Source: Cotesia glomerata
Lineage: Eukaryota; Arthropoda; Insecta; Hymenoptera; Braconidae
Direction of reading: 5' to 3'
Length of the DNA: 64,000 nt
NCBI RefSeq assembly: GCF_020080835.1
Contig: NC_058165.1
Location: forward strand, 9,865,813-9,929,812
Shown: positions 25,301 to 37,569 of the stretch, in pieces
How the letters are laid out: every line of letters starts with the position of its first letter
Position numbering within the stretch: position 1 is the stretch's first letter
Notes under the pieces: generated by a model
Told to the model about the DNA's origin: nothing
The model's database searches: none
The model's input: only the letters and a program-made list of their open reading frames with translations
Program-made: the position numbers and the translations under genes

Positions 25301-25327
25301 GGAAGTTCCTACTTCACATTGAGACAT
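19308..25327 (-). CDS. Su(dx): Su(dx)/Itch-type NEDD4-family E3 ubiquitin ligase, 8 exons
   Basis: Exons on the minus strand: 25327-25273, 24362-22553, 22485-22243, 22163-22004, 21786-21512, 20880-20655, 20572-20476, 19480-19308. All introns are GT-AG and all phases join, giving 1012 residues, close to the family's usual length. The domain order is a C2 domain (about 15-125, ILRSSSFLKPNPYVEF), a long Ser/Ala-rich linker, four WW domains (about 425-456, 457-488, 540-571, 582-612, each LPxGW...YYVxHNxRTTxW/F) and a HECT domain (about 650-1012). The catalytic Cys is in SHTCFNRL (C980). The family adds ubiquitin to PPxY-bearing membrane proteins at endosomes; fly Su(dx) down-regulates Notch and Deltex signalling. 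The start MSQCEVGTSPGF is joined across a 910-base intron to the C2 domain. NOB1 is its divergent neighbour. Orthology to Su(dx) rather than another C2-4WW-HECT member rests on overall similarity by eye. Confidence 0.93.
19529..20429. mobile_element. TTAA-flanked MITE in the last Su(dx) intron
   Basis: The left end is GGGGTTACATAGGTTTC at 19529 after TTAA (19525-19528). The right end is the reverse of GGGGTTACATGGGTTTC, ending at 20429 before TTAA (20430-20433). A second left end, again TTAA then GGGGTTACATGGG, lies at 19704-19720, so the element carries a partial left duplication or is nested. There is no coding frame. An internal AAACGCGTTTTTCTC word also occurs, inverted, in the 32358-35195 element, suggesting that the two are related. 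Confidence 0.65.
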
Positions 25328-26057
25328 GGTGCTCAATTTATTGAATTACTGTTACAGTATTTTATTTGTCAGCGGCAGTAATCATAACATCCTGCTTATC
25401 TCAATACTGTTGTTTCCTTAAATAAAAAAAAAAAAAAAATAAAAAAAAATAAAAATAAAAAAAAATAATTTATAAATTTTCACAACAAATAATTTTTGAT
25501 ATACACATCTACAGAATTCAATAACAAAAATTGTGTCTTGAATCATTATAAATTAAATGAATATTTTTAATCAATCGTCGCTACTCAACCGAAACTGATT
25601 TTTAATAATAAAATTTCACACTCATACTCACTAAGGTATTCATAAATATTTATATAAAAGAAAAAGTATTATTACTCATAATCATAATGTTTATGTAAAA
25701 AAAAAATAATAGTTAATTAACAATTGAAATTAATATTGTAATTACGCTCTGAAAAAAAAATGTATTCTCTAATATAATTAATAGAATAAGAATCAGTATA
25801 AATCATACACATTCATATACACAGATACTTACAATACATGTATGATAATTATATATTTAAAAATGATAAGTAAAATAAGGGAATGATAAAAAATAATAAT
25901 GTACATTAATGATTAGTCATACAAATGCCAAGGAAGCATAACTCGTAATTGAAAGATAAATTTAAACGGACAAACGAAAACTAAAATTGTCAATTACATT
26001 GTACATGTATATATCAATGCATACTTTTATATATATATATATATATATATAGATATA

Positions 26058-26088
<31 letters not shown>

Positions 26089-26576
26089 GGCTTTGTGTGT
26101 ATATTATGGATATTAAAAATATTAATTTAATGCCAGGAATTTGATGTTTATCGTACTAACCTAAATGTCTGATAGTATTTATCCAGTATAAATTATTATA
26201 CATTGCACATTCACAACACTATTTATTGATATTCGCTGTTATTAATTGTTTTTAATAGTATCTATTATTATTTTTTTTGCATTATCATTGAATGAAGAGT
26301 GAACTTTACTATCAGTGAACCACCATTTTGCCATACGTCAAAATGTATATAGAAAACTAGATCTCCGTTCTTTGAAGAAAAATGAGTATCAACATTTATA
26401 TGTTGCAAAGAGGAAAGACGAAGAGGATAAAAATATTACGAATTTACGATAAAGAAGAACGAACGAACCAAGGAAAAGACTTAATTACATCCTCAAGATG
26501 GCGCTCTTGGCTTAATTGATAATCGCGCGATTTGATTCTTTTTTTCAATTTTATCCAGAAATATAACATTGTTATG
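25328..26576. other. Su(dx) upstream region with AT microsatellite
   Basis: No coding frame. It holds an A-rich run at 25415-25465 and an (AT)n tract with two interruptions at 26028-26090. It probably includes the Su(dx) promoter and 5' UTR, but no clear core elements stand out in this AT-rich DNA. Confidence 0.4.
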
Positions 26577-28379
26577 ATGACCCTGAAGTTAGCCGACACC
26601 CGCCATTTTAAAAATAAAAAAACCTGTAATTTGGAAAGAAAAATTTTTTTTTTAATTTTGAAAAAATACTCGTCTAGATTTTTGAATTTTCTAAACGAGT
26701 ATTTTTTTCAAAAAATCAAATAATAAATATTCGAGTTATAATTTGAAATTAAATTTTATGATTAAGTATTTTTCATTTAAAAATTTTTACAAATTTAATT
26801 ACTTTCTGATGTTTATTTATAATTTTCCGAAATCTAGACGAATATTTTTTTTATTTTTCACTTTTCCAAATTTTCAGCCTGAAATTCACCGAAAACCGCT
26901 ATTTTTTTAAAAAATATCTCGTCATTTTTAAAAAAACAAAAATTTTCAAATTAAAAAAAAATACTCGTGTAGATTTGTCATTTTTCTGAACGAGTATTTT
27001 TTTTTTTTTTCATATTCATAACTTTTTTCATTTGAATAACATAAATTTATACACTAGTCAAAAAAATTAAGGGATATCAAAAAGATTCTAAATTTTTGAG
27101 TGATTTTCAACGAGCTGTAACTCCGATTAAAATGATCGTACAGTAAAAAAAAAAAAAAGCAAATTGTAGCTCCGAATGTCTAGTTTTCCTATACGACCAT
27201 GAAAATTTTTTATCATGTTTGGGTTCTGAGAAATCCTAAGGAAACTACAAAAAAAAAATTTATAAATTTTTTCTCGTCTAAAAAAAAGTCTACAGGCTTC
27301 AAAAAATTTTTTTCTCTTGTTTTACTCAAAAACTCTTTTGAAAAATTTAATGCCATTCAATTTGACGTTATCGGAAAGCCTGTACGATGATTTGCCGCGG
27401 AGTTATCGCGAATCAAAGCAAAACAGTGCTTCTTGACTTTGATAATAAATATCTCTAGAAATGATGATTGTATAGAAAATCCAAGGAGAGTTTTGGAAAC
27501 TACACAATATTCTTTATAAGATACTGTGAACGTCTTTTGACGAAAAAAATTTTTTTGAATCGAAAACTTTGACTGAAAAAAAGACAAAAATTCGCATAAT
27601 TATAAGGATATTTGGATATCTTCGTATAACTTTGGATAAAATGGATAAACGAAGGATATTGTCGGTAATTTTCCAACCTTAAAATGTCCCCTAAAATCTC
27701 TGAAAAATTCAAAGCGTTGCGATTTTATTTTCATAGTGCCTCGAAGCTTCAAAATCTTTGTTTTCGCAAAAATCACCATTGTAAGCAATTTTTTGATTTT
27801 TATTCTTTTTCTGAATGAAAAAATTTTTTTTTCTCAAAAATCTTTATTTTTTCCGTCAAAAAGATCGATTTTTTAAGAAATTTGAAAAAAAAAAAAAAAA
27901 ATTTCAATTTTTTTAAAAATTTTTTTTTTCAAATGATTTTTTTTTCAAAAAAAATTATGAATATAAAAAAAAAATACTCGTTCAGAATATTGCCAAATCT
28001 ACACGAGTATTTTTTTTAATTTGAAAATTTTTGTTTTTTTTTTAAATTACAAGATATTTTTTTAAAAAATAGCGGTTTTCGGTGAATTTCAGGCTGAAAA
28101 ATAAAAAAAATACTCGTCTAGATTTCGGAAAATTATAAATAAAAATCAGAAAGTAATTAAATTTGTAAAAATTTTTAAATGAAAAATACTTAATCATAAA
28201 ATTTATTTTCAAATTATAACTCGAATATTTATTATTTGATCTTTTGAAAAAAATACTCGTTTAGAAAATTCAAAAATCTAGACGAGTATTTTTTCAAAAT
28301 TAAAAAAAATTTTTTTTTTTTCCAAATTACAGGTTTTTTTATTTTAAAAATGGCGGGTGTCTGCTAACTTCAGGGTCAT
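26577..28379. mobile_element. 1.8-kb palindromic (foldback) element between Su(dx) and NOB1
   Basis: The outer ends are ATGACCCTGAAGTTAG and its reverse. The arms (about 26577-27015 and 27950-28379) are near-perfect inverted copies of roughly 430 bases. TATG flanks both ends (26573-26576 and 28380-28383) as a possible target duplication. Each arm contains several smaller hairpins built on AATACTCGTCTAGA / TCTAAACGAGTATT. The middle (27015-27950) has no convincing protein. This looks like a foldback or large MITE-type DNA transposon. Confidence 0.65.
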
Positions 28380-28679
28380 TATGTTATGTATAGTTTTATT
28401 TTTCAAACATAAAATTTGAAATTTTTTTTTTTATTTTGTGTTTTTTGTTTTTTAAATTCACGATTTTATTTCTTTTAATATGTAAGTTTTTTAGACACTA
28501 AATTTTTTAAATCAGCGCAAGCGTATTCGATGAGGTCGCTTTGATGAAAATAAGTTTTAATACAAAAATAATAACAATAGTTATAGGTATAGTAGTGTAA
28601 AAATTAATCAACACAAATTGGATAAAATTAACGCATATTTATTGTAAAACACGTGTTGATTTTATGAAATTACATAAAA

Positions 28680-31069
28680 ATGTTTTCCACTAATAAAGTT
28701 GAGCATTTAATTGTTGATACTAGTGCATTTATTAAAAATGTACCACTGCAGGTAATAATTTAGTAAATAGATTTTTTTTTGTATAAATTTGTTTTCTTAG
28801 TTTCGAGGTTAAGAGTTTGACACGTGATTGTTAGAAAACAATTTATTTATTTATTTGTTTATTAACGCCATTCGACAATTATACATTATTTATTAAATAC
28901 AATATATATTTATGACACAGATAAGCCGACATTTGACAATTTCTTAAATTTTTATAACAAATCAATTATGATAAAAATAATACTTTTGAAAATTTGTCCA
29001 CATAAGTTTTTTTAATTTATACATTTGGAATTCTTTTACTAAATTTTTTCATAGTAATTTAATTGTTGTGAAAATCTGAAAAGTTATAAGATGTCTTTTA
29101 ATTTCAGTATCATTAATATTTAAAGGTAAATGATAAATAAATAAATTAATGGTCAGAACAAACGATATTAAGATAATAACACAAGATTATAATAATTTTT
29201 AACTAAATAGAAATAAAAAATACATATAACAATTTATTCCCATTGCTATTGTTTTTGTTGTTTTAATTCTTGATGTTTTCAAACTATTGTGAGGCACTAC
29301 AAACTTAAGCCACAGTTCAATTTCAAATACTTTCTTCTCGCAGCAAGAGATCTAAAGCTTGTATATTCGTAGGCCTGTTGCCGATTCGTAATAATATTCC
29401 TTCTATTGCTCATATACCTTATATGATTGACAAACTTTGTTTGGTTACTTTTTAATTTCTCTATCTGATAACTATTAACTGGATCTAAGATTAGACATCC
29501 ATGCATAACTATAAAGCACACTTCTTAACATTAATTTTTAGCTTATCTAGTTCACACCATCTAAATAATCTATTGGTGCCTTCTTGTAGATTGTACCGAT
29601 TATCATTATCTTTAATATATGTTTATATTAATTATTATTCATTGCAGAAAGTAGCAGTTAATGTAATTACTGAAGAAAGTGTTACAGCAGAAGTCAAAAG
29701 TAAAAGGCAACTTCGAAGATTAATTGTCCTTCCTTACGATCTTCAAGTTAAAGATGCTGATCCTGAACACATTAAAACAGGTAATTTTTTACTAAAAACA
29801 TGCTGTGAAATTAAATTCTAAATGTAATTATATTTTTTTTCAGTAACTGAATTCGCGAAGAAAACTGGAGATTATAAAAGTTTATCATCGACAGATATAA
29901 AAGTTATTGCACTCACATTGCAATTACATATTGAAAAAATTGGTAAAGATGACATCACATCAGCTCCAACTACTGCTAAAACACTTCCGTTAAAGAAATC
30001 AGAGCCTTTAGCTCATCCTAAATGTATCGCTGGGTTTTTTAATCCTAAAGGTGGTGAAAACAGTAATAATGACAGTGAAGATGAAGATGAAGATGATGAT
30101 GATGATGATGATGATGATAATGATAATGATAATGTTGATGATGATAATGATGATCATGATGAAAAATATCAAACTTTAGTAGATCAAATTAATTCCATCA
30201 ACGAGGATGATCGAGTCAAATCAGAATTATCTGAATTAAGTGGAGATGATTCAAAAGATATTTCAGATTTAGAACAAATAGATCCAGCAGATCTGGCTGA
30301 GAAATTTAAAAATTTAGATTGTAATACTGAAGAAATTAAATTGGATGATGAGAATCACACTGTTGATGACATTCTAGCCCCTGTTAAAAATCAGTCTGCA
30401 GATGATGATGATGATTATAAGGATCAGGATGAAGATGAAGACAGTGACGAAGCTGGTTGGATAACTCCCAGTAACATTGTTAAAGCCAAAAAGATGATGG
30501 ACGCAGACACATTATCAGAGGAATCGGTGAAAGTAGCATGTATGACAACAGATTTTGCAATGCAAAATGTACTAATGCAGATGGGCATGCATGTTGCGGC
30601 TCTTGATGGACGAGTTATCAAACAACTGAGAACTTTCATCTTCCGTTGTCACGCTTGTTATAAGAAAACAAGCCGTATGGATTTGGTTTTCTGTCCCAAT
30701 TGCGGATTGAAGACGTTAAAAAAAGTCGCGGTGTCCGTAGACGAAAATGGTGTTGAACATATTCACATCAATTATAAGAAACAATTGCCGGTGCGTGGAA
30801 AAAGATTCTCATTGCCGACACCAAAAGGTGGTAAACACGCAGTCAACCCCATTCTTTCTGCTGACCAACCTGTACCAGATCAAAGAGTATCAAAATTAGC
30901 TAGGATGAAGAATAATCCACTTAATGATGATTATATTGCTGGTTACTCTCCTTTTGTAACGAGAGATGTCTTTTCAAAATCAGCTATGCTTGGGATTAGA
31001 TCTAACCATGCCGGTCATAAGTACTGGATGAAAAAAAATCCTAATGAGTGTAAAAAAAAAAGAAAATAA
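28680..31069 (+). CDS. NOB1: NOB1, endonuclease for 18S rRNA 3'-end maturation, 3 exons
   Basis: Exons 28680-28751, 29648-29780 and 29844-31069; GT-AG introns, phases consistent, 476 residues. The N-terminal PIN domain begins HLIVDTSAFIKNVPLQ (the catalytic Asp is in VDTSAF) and continues through LRRLIVLPYDLQVK and VTEFAKKTGDYKSLSSTDIKVIALT. Next is a long acidic linker with a pure Asp/Asn run (about 30076-30162, GAT repeats). Then comes the NOB1 zinc ribbon CHACYKKTSRMDLVFCPNCG, followed by the conserved basic tail (GKRFSLPTPKGGKH, SNHAGHKYWMKKNPNECKKKRK). NOB1 cleaves 20S pre-rRNA at site D in cytoplasmic pre-40S particles. The acidic repeat is longer than I would expect and may vary in length. 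Confidence 0.95.
29297..29521 (-). pseudogene. LINE reverse-transcriptase tail fragment in NOB1 intron 1
   Basis: A 74-codon minus-strand frame reads IEKLKSNQTKFVNHIRY, then YEYTSFRSLAARRKYLKL. This resembles the segment after the reverse-transcriptase palm in Jockey/CR1-like LINEs (IExVQxxFxR..., then LxSLxxRRxxxDL). Nothing of the catalytic core is left. The match is weak but has the right spacing. Confidence 0.4.
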
Positions 31070-31163
31070 ATTTGTGAAATTTTCACCTTTATATTTCTAT
31101 AGTATTTTTATCTTTTGTTTTTTTTTTTTTTTTTTTTTTTTCTAATTTTAAATACCAAGTAAA

Positions 31164-32090
31164 GTAAAGTACCCAGTAGCTGTTTAGGAAACAGTACCTG
31201 CTCATTCCATGTATTTGTATATTTGCATTTGTAAATATAGATATACAAATTCACAGAGTGGGCAGTGTTTAATTCCTAACTACAATTTACTGGAGTAAGG
31301 ATATTTCAATTGAATTGTTGAATTTGAAGACACAGGAGTAATTTCTACTCTTAGCGATTTATTGACAAATACATTATTGATAATGTAAAATTACACTCTT
31401 TTGTTAATATTTTCAGACTAATGGTTGATTAATAGATAATTGATAAATTGTCGACAGATAGATAGTTGATAAATTGTCGATAGATAAATAGACGATATAG
31501 TTGTCTTGTGAGTAGATGACTGACTGACGATTTTTGTTTGAGATAATACAGTCAGAGGTTACAGTTTGAGGAAATGAGGAAAAGGTCGATAGGTGTGGTT
31601 ACATTATTTGTGCAAAATTATTGGTAGCTTAAAATTGTAGGCGTAAAGAAATAATTTGAAGGTAGAGAGAATAAGTTGAAAACAGATGTTATGCACATGG
31701 TTGACAGAAAAATTTTCTTACAGATTAGAAAAAATATTCGTCGTCGGATGCATTAAAAAGATAATAAAAAAGAAACTCAAGGATACTGAATCCCTAAATT
31801 TACGATAGTATTTAAAATTTTAAACTGAAAGGTTCAGCTTCAAATGAGGTACAGCAAATTCTAGGGAGAAAACTGTTTAAAAGAATATTCAATAGCTCAA
31901 AGAGACGAAAATAGGCTTATGACCATAAACAGTCTAAAAATATTTTCTAATGATAAAGTTTTTCTAACAATAAAAGTTTCAGTTAAAAAATATACCTATA
32001 AATAAAATATGTTTAAAAATTAACAAACTATCTTTACTGCTAGACGAAACAGGCAGGTACTGGTTCCTGAACAGCTACTGGGTACTTTAC
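31164..32090. mobile_element. Non-autonomous DNA element with 37-bp inverted ends
   Basis: The left end GTAAAGTACCCAGTAGCTGT continues as TTAGGAAACAGTACCTGC. The right end is its reverse with two or three changes, ending at 32090. The interior has ATAGATAGTTGATAAATTGTCG tandem-like words (31430-31495) and no coding frame. It lies 95 bases past the NOB1 stop, so it may form part of the NOB1 3' UTR. Confidence 0.6.
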
Positions 32091-32357
32091 CTTATTTTGT
32101 TTATGATAATTAATTCAGTAATAATTATTTGGAAATGAATTCGAGGACAAAAATTTTGTTAGTAGTTATTGTCAAAAGCATCTGCAGCTCATACAATGGG
32201 CATTTTTTTTCTAATACAAGATAATTTATAGAATTGGATAGTTTTAATTACGTTAATTTCCAATTACTTTTGAAATTTGAAGATTTTTGTCCTAGTTCAA
32301 GACAAATATTTAACATTTCATGTTTATATGTGTGCTTTTTGGAGCCAAACGATTTAA

Positions 32358-35195
32358 GGGGGTATTCTGGTCTAGAAGCCTAAATTTTAGGCATTTTTCA
32401 AACTAACATAAAAAAAAAATTAAGAACATTTTTACTATAGGTTTTTTTATATGATGTTTATTAACGTTTCAAGAATATAAAAAAAAATTGAAAAAAAAAT
32501 GATAAATTGGACAAATTACAGGTCGGTGAAGTGGGGGCTACAAAAAAAACGGTGCACCCTGGTTGACATGATTCCAGCCCTTGTAGTGATCTGAAACAAA
32601 AAAATTTGAAAAATTCTCAATCTGTAAAGATGTCGCTATCGCGTTGACCTTAGTCAAGAAAAAAAAAAAAATTCACAAAATGGCGTCGACATGAAATATC
32701 AATTTTTTTTTACCCCCTTTTTTTGACCTTTTCGAATTTTTTAAAAATACTCCAAATTGAAATTTTTTAAAATCCAAGGCAGACGCGATAGAGAGATATA
32801 TAAAGAAGATTCCCACCAAATTTCAAAAGAATCGGTCGGGTAGAACTTGAGATATCATGTCAACCACTTCAAAAAAAGTAGTTTTGAGAAAAACGCGTTT
32901 AAAGTTTGAGAAACAATTATAGTAGAATAACTCGTATAATAACATTCAATACTCACTTTGGATTAATCGGCGATTCCAGATCCATACATTGGGCCTTCCT
33001 CAACTTCATATTCGATGTTTTGTGAAGTTCTTTCAGCTAATCGAGCTGTTCTGCCTTCTTTGGAAGCAGCAGTAGCTCGTAGCTCGGAGCGCTCAATCCG
33101 AACTTCGTTACGTCTGATAGCAAATGAATGAGCTTCAGTACCAACGGTGATGCCCATAAGTTCCATCATTTTTAAGATGGGTAAATAACCTTCATTAAAA
33201 ATGGCAACAGCTAAATAATTCGCAATTTGAATTGTTTGAGATCCAGCGTGAATATGCTTGGGAGCAAAAGTCCATATTAATGAATTGAGCGATTCATTGT
33301 TATTTTGAGTTTCGGATCCCAAACATCGATGTAGTAAATCGTCAGACGATAAACTGGTATAAATGGGCTCAATTACTTTCAGTACTTTTTCATCCAGGGG
33401 GGGATGTTCGTGGACAAACTCTTCAAGAGTGTTCTCAGCTGAGGCTTGTTGCCATTTACACTAGCTTGACGAACCAGTTGGGCAGTACATGTGTTGTGGA
33501 TTCTTATCGCTTGAACTTTTATGATAATAAGTAGCCCATATTTCATTCTTCATACTCTGCAAACAATCAGGATGCCGACGAATTGCCAGACCGTAGTATA
33601 AACTCAACTCATGGATTACTTTATCTGTCAATTTACCAGCTCCTCTGCCGCCAATACCACTATTGTCTTTTTTTGCTTTACGCAACCTGGAACCCATACG
33701 TTTCTGGACATGCCCAACACACTCTTTTTTTTCTACGACTGGATCATCATCATACGGGTTGATATCAAGAATACCTTTAAATGTCTTGGAGTCTCCATCT
33801 CCAATATATTTTATGTACTTTACCCCGTGCTTCTCGACCGATCTGTTGAACATCTCGACAACAGCATCTACCTCCATTTTCCCAGCACTTCCCCGATGAT
33901 TGATGGCACATGAATCTTCATGTTCCTCATACCAATCTTGATAAGCTTGAGGATCAGATTTCTTCTTTTCTTACCACAAGTTACAGCCTTGGCAAAAACT
34001 AGATTTTACGACAGTATCGATAACTTTTTTACTGTATTTACCAATAAGGGTTGTAACGCCAAAAAGTGAAGTAAACCCTCGCTTCTTCCAGGTGCCATCT
34101 CCAGAAACCGTCAAGTGTTTTGGATTTTCATTAGGCTCAAATTCTGATAATAATTCTTGCTCTTCTTTTACAGCTTTTGATATTAGCTGATCGTAAATTG
34201 CACTTGCGGCTGTATGTAAAAATTATCAAGACAACTGTAGTAAGTACTGATACATAAACCTTTGCATATATCCATGACACTACAAAAAATATTTATTCCT
34301 TCTCTTCCTACTCCTAAAAGTCTCATAGCTGTAACGATCCGGCGATTAATTTCATAAGCTTTGTTCACCAACGGACATGATTGAATGTATCGAACATTTT
34401 CACAACTGCACTGTAATGTAATTTTAAATCCTAAACCGCGTGGTGCCGTTTGAGAAAATTTAATTTCTTCTTTGCAGGTAGCACACACAATTAAAGTTGA
34501 GAGAGTTTGAAAAACTGAGAAAAATTCCAGAAGACAGTACCCAAAATTTTTGTTAATAACTATTTCCTCATCTCCAAACTTTTTTAACTTTGCTGCGGAA
34601 GCACTCGTATAACTACAATCTTTTTCAGCGGTAAATTGATTTGATGAAAATCGTTTCTTCTTGTGCCTATCTGGACGACTACTGCTCCCCGCGCACTTTT
34701 TCTATCCGTTTTTAAGCAAATAAAAAAAACAAAATTTATTATTTCACAAAACTATCCACAGAGCACTTGTCTACTTCGCTTCAAGATTGAAACTAAACTG
34801 AACAGAATAATAAATGATAAACAATATCAACATTATAACTTTCGCATTGAACAGTTCCTGGTATATTTAGTATGTATATTCCTAGTATATTAAGTATGTA
34901 TAAAGGTATATATAGAAGTATAAAAATATATATTGAATATATATGAAGGCTTATGTCGAAAACAAAAGAGTTCTTGGAAAGAACGAGTGCTCAAGTCTTC
35001 CAGGAACTGCCACTGTTTATTGTGTGATTCGCGACGATCGGCCGGCTTAGATGCTGCGTCACAAAATCGACTGTATCTTCGAAAATAATTCGAATTTTGA
35101 AAAATTCATTTAAGGACATATTTTTAAGGGTCTAAACTTTGAAAATATGCAAAAAAAAAATCGATTTTTTCAAATTTCTAGACCAGAATACCCCC
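32358..35195 (-). mobile_element. TTAA-flanked transposon with Mutator-like transposase (Kolobok-like)
   Basis: TTAA at 32354-32357 and 35196-35199. The ends are 20-base perfect inverted repeats, GGGGGTATTCTGGTCTAGAA. The single transposase gene, on the minus strand, is decayed. The ends share GGG-ATTCT with the element at 11727-14900, and both encode related transposase tails, so I place them in one superfamily. Confidence 0.75.
32963..34690 (-). pseudogene. Mutator-like (Kolobok-type) transposase, decayed
   Basis: Reading from about 34690 down: a basic start, then GYCLLEFFSVFQTL and a CATCKEEIKF/RGLGFKI region with CxxC and later SCPLV and AMRLLGVGREG motifs (34488-34183 frame). A frame change near 34205 leads to SKAVKEEQEL, VSGDGTWKKRGF and an in-frame TAA near 33973. 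The 33877 frame then gives GDGDSKTFKGI (a likely catalytic Asp), ECVGHVQKRMG and RHPDC. A TAG at 33461-33463 (Trp expected) interrupts it, and the same frame resumes to NNNESLNSLIWTFAPKH (likely catalytic Glu), ending at 32963. Domain content matches the Mutator-like transposase family of insect genomes. With one frame change and two stops it cannot be made as one protein. Confidence 0.75.
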
Positions 35196-35245
35196 TTAAT
35201 AAGTCATTTTTTAACTTTTCAAATTCAAAATTTTGGCAAAAATAA

Positions 35246-35318
35246 TGCTCCGGGTGAGGATCGAACTCACGACCTTAAGATTATGAGACTTACGCGCTGC
35301 CTACTGCGCTACCGAAGC
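35246..35318 (-). tRNA. tRNA-Met (CAT), elongator type
   Basis: On the minus strand the 73 bases fold fully. The acceptor stem GCTTCGG pairs with CCGGAGC (one G-U) and the discriminator base is A. The D arm is GCGC AGTAGGCA GCGC, the anticodon loop is CTCATAA with CAT, and the T arm is GTGAG TTCGATC CTCAC. The internal A and B boxes are intact (TAGCGCAGTAGG, GTTCGATCC). There is no intron. A TTTTT run follows about 5 bases past the 3' end and can stop RNA polymerase III. It is very similar to the usual animal elongator Met tRNA and lies 50 bases from the end of the TTAA transposon. Confidence 0.92.
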
Positions 35319-35539
35319 AACTGGGAGCATAAAAGAGTATTTCCTACATTAATCACACCTTTGTAGAAAAAAAAAGGAATGGTTTTCATCAAAAAAATTG
35401 TTTTATTAGGGATTAATCTACGAGATTTTCGGAAAACAAAAAAAAATCATTTTTTAATAGAATAACTCATTTATCAATGTGTTTCTATTTTCTTTTTCAT
35501 TGCTGACTTACTTCTACCCTCCATAATTTCTGAGTTCCA

Positions 35540-37085
35540 CTTAGCTGGCCCTTGGAGAGTCTAGTACAGCCAATGTTTGTGATGCGGTTAGTATATGTTA
35601 TAGGGGGCGAGCGTATATCCCGCGAATATTTTAAATTATGTGTTATTATCGTCGTCTATTTTTATGTGGCAGAGATTAGTTATTTTTTTGATATCTATGG
35701 CAAACTATGTGATGCAATTATATTATGAATTTTCACGTTTTCTGTAAAGGCTAAGTTTCGGATGTCATAGCATGTTTGTACTTTTTTCTTGTTTTAGAAA
35801 TTGACAGATTTTCGAATGTTTTTTTAGCTATAAGTCGCAGTTAAAGAAAAGGTGGTTTAGATCCTGTGTTTCGTATTCACAGTCGCTTGTGGGGTCGCTT
35901 TTAATTTGGATTCTGTGTAAGTACTCATTGGCACATATGTGTCCAGATCTCATTCTGTTAATTAGTATTATTGTTATTATTTTTTCACAATAATATTTAC
36001 GTGCATAATATTGTCAGCCACATATGGTGGTGATCTGTGGACTGTTTTTGAACAAAGTTAAAAGTGGCGCTTACTTTATTAAAAAATGAAAATATAAGGG
36101 GCCTATGGAGGGTACCTTCTACTTTATTTACCTCTACCTTCCGTAGGTCCCCCTATACCTCCATAGAGGGACCCCATCATTTGTTCGAATCTATTGTAGA
36201 GCCCTATCGTCACATTAGCTGGGTCAGCAAAGAGGATCTCTCTGTTGTCACCAGCGAGGACCACTGCAAGGCCCGGGGATGTAACCGTATGGATCAAATA
36301 ACATCTGAAGACCTCTCACTTTGATGAACGCCAACATGTCAAAGTAAGAGGGTCCTTCACCACTAACGTTGCCCTTGGATCACAGACATGCTCCATTGTA
36401 AAGTGCCTTATTCTATATAGTAGGATCTGTAGGGTGGACCATAATGCACGCACAGTAACCTCCTGGAACATAATTTCGGACCCAAGAAGTCCCAGTACTG
36501 TAATCCAGCGGTACGGGCAAAATTGAGCTGACGAAAGAGGTAGAGGGCCTAGCTAATCGTTAGGTGGCTCGCTAAAGTGGACCTAATAACGAAGATGCCA
36601 GACACTCAGCTCTTCCCGATATATCAGTGAGTACAGGGCGCTATTACAGTAATTTTTTTGGCATTGAGACTCTGCAATCATGGCTCCCCTATCATGTAAA
36701 CTCAAAAACAATAATAGATTGCAATAGTTAATTAGAGAATTGGAATTGCCCTTCGTAAGCTCTGGGTGCAATGGCGAACAGCTGAGTGCCTGGGTAAACA
36801 AAAGCACAATATAAATTGAATTCAATTATTGTTATTCTTTTGAGGTTTTTATTTTCAAACCATGCTTTTTTGTCATTGTTTGACTGTATTTTTGAATTTT
36901 TGGTACGTCAATCCCAATCTTTTGAAATCTTCGTTTCTGATTATTTCATTTAATATTTTGTTTGCATCATTCTGTAGTAGACTGCATAGCTTAGTTTTAA
37001 TTCCAGTAGCTCGCCAGTGAGTCTGGCTTCATTTGACAGTTTGTCTGCTCTTTCGTTTTGCCTTCTATTCCTAAATGGATTGGGC
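35540..37085 (-). pseudogene. Decayed LINE tail (RNase H-like and zinc-knuckle region), interrupted
   Basis: On the minus strand, 37075-36990 reads NPFRNRRQNERADKLS and then EARLTGEL, like the GNExADxLAKEA motif of LINE RNase H domains. At 35960-35860 it reads RMRSGHICANEYLHRIQIKS, then C-E and LNHLFFNC, like the RLRxGHxxxNxxLxR...C...HxLxxC end of such elements. Between them, 36060-36830 is GC-richer unrelated sequence (an inverted CCCTCTATGG motif near 36100-36175) that I could not identify and that may be an insertion. Stops are frequent. Confidence 0.45.
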
Positions 37086-37387
37086 ACCTTGTCAATATGT
37101 TATTCCGACGCAAATATATTGTTACAAAGATAAAATTTCACCAATACCCTCATGACAACCATTTCAAGCAATAATTAGTACTTCCCTATCTTAACTATCC
37201 TGGACAATTATTACCTATATTGCCGATCATATTTTCAAACGTTGATACTACCACCAATCCGCGGATAACACAAGTTTATCAACTTTTACGATTGTAATGA
37301 TGTAGATAACAGTAGAAAAAAGTTGAATAATGAATCTAATTACCTTTCTTTTGCATTTATGTTTTTTTTTTTTTTTTTTTTTTTTTA

Positions 37388-37510
37388 TTGACCCCTTTAT
37401 ATATTTTAAAAGTTGCGTCAAGACCAGTTAGTACTACCACAGGGGTGTTTCAAAACTCTATTTTATGTCCGATTCTATTCCTGATAGCAATAAACATTCT
37501 GTCTCCAAAC
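37388..37510 (+). pseudogene. Reverse-transcriptase fragment
   Basis: The plus-strand frame contains GVFQNSILCPILFLIAIN, clearly related to the GVPQGSILGPLLFLxYIND motif of LINE reverse transcriptases. Several key positions have changed and nothing else of the enzyme is nearby. It starts right after a T-rich run (37363-37386). Confidence 0.5.
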
Positions 37511-37569
37511 TTCTTCTGGAGCAGTCAGTCCGAGGATTTAGCCGAGAAGCAATATCTGCTGGTCCGAGG

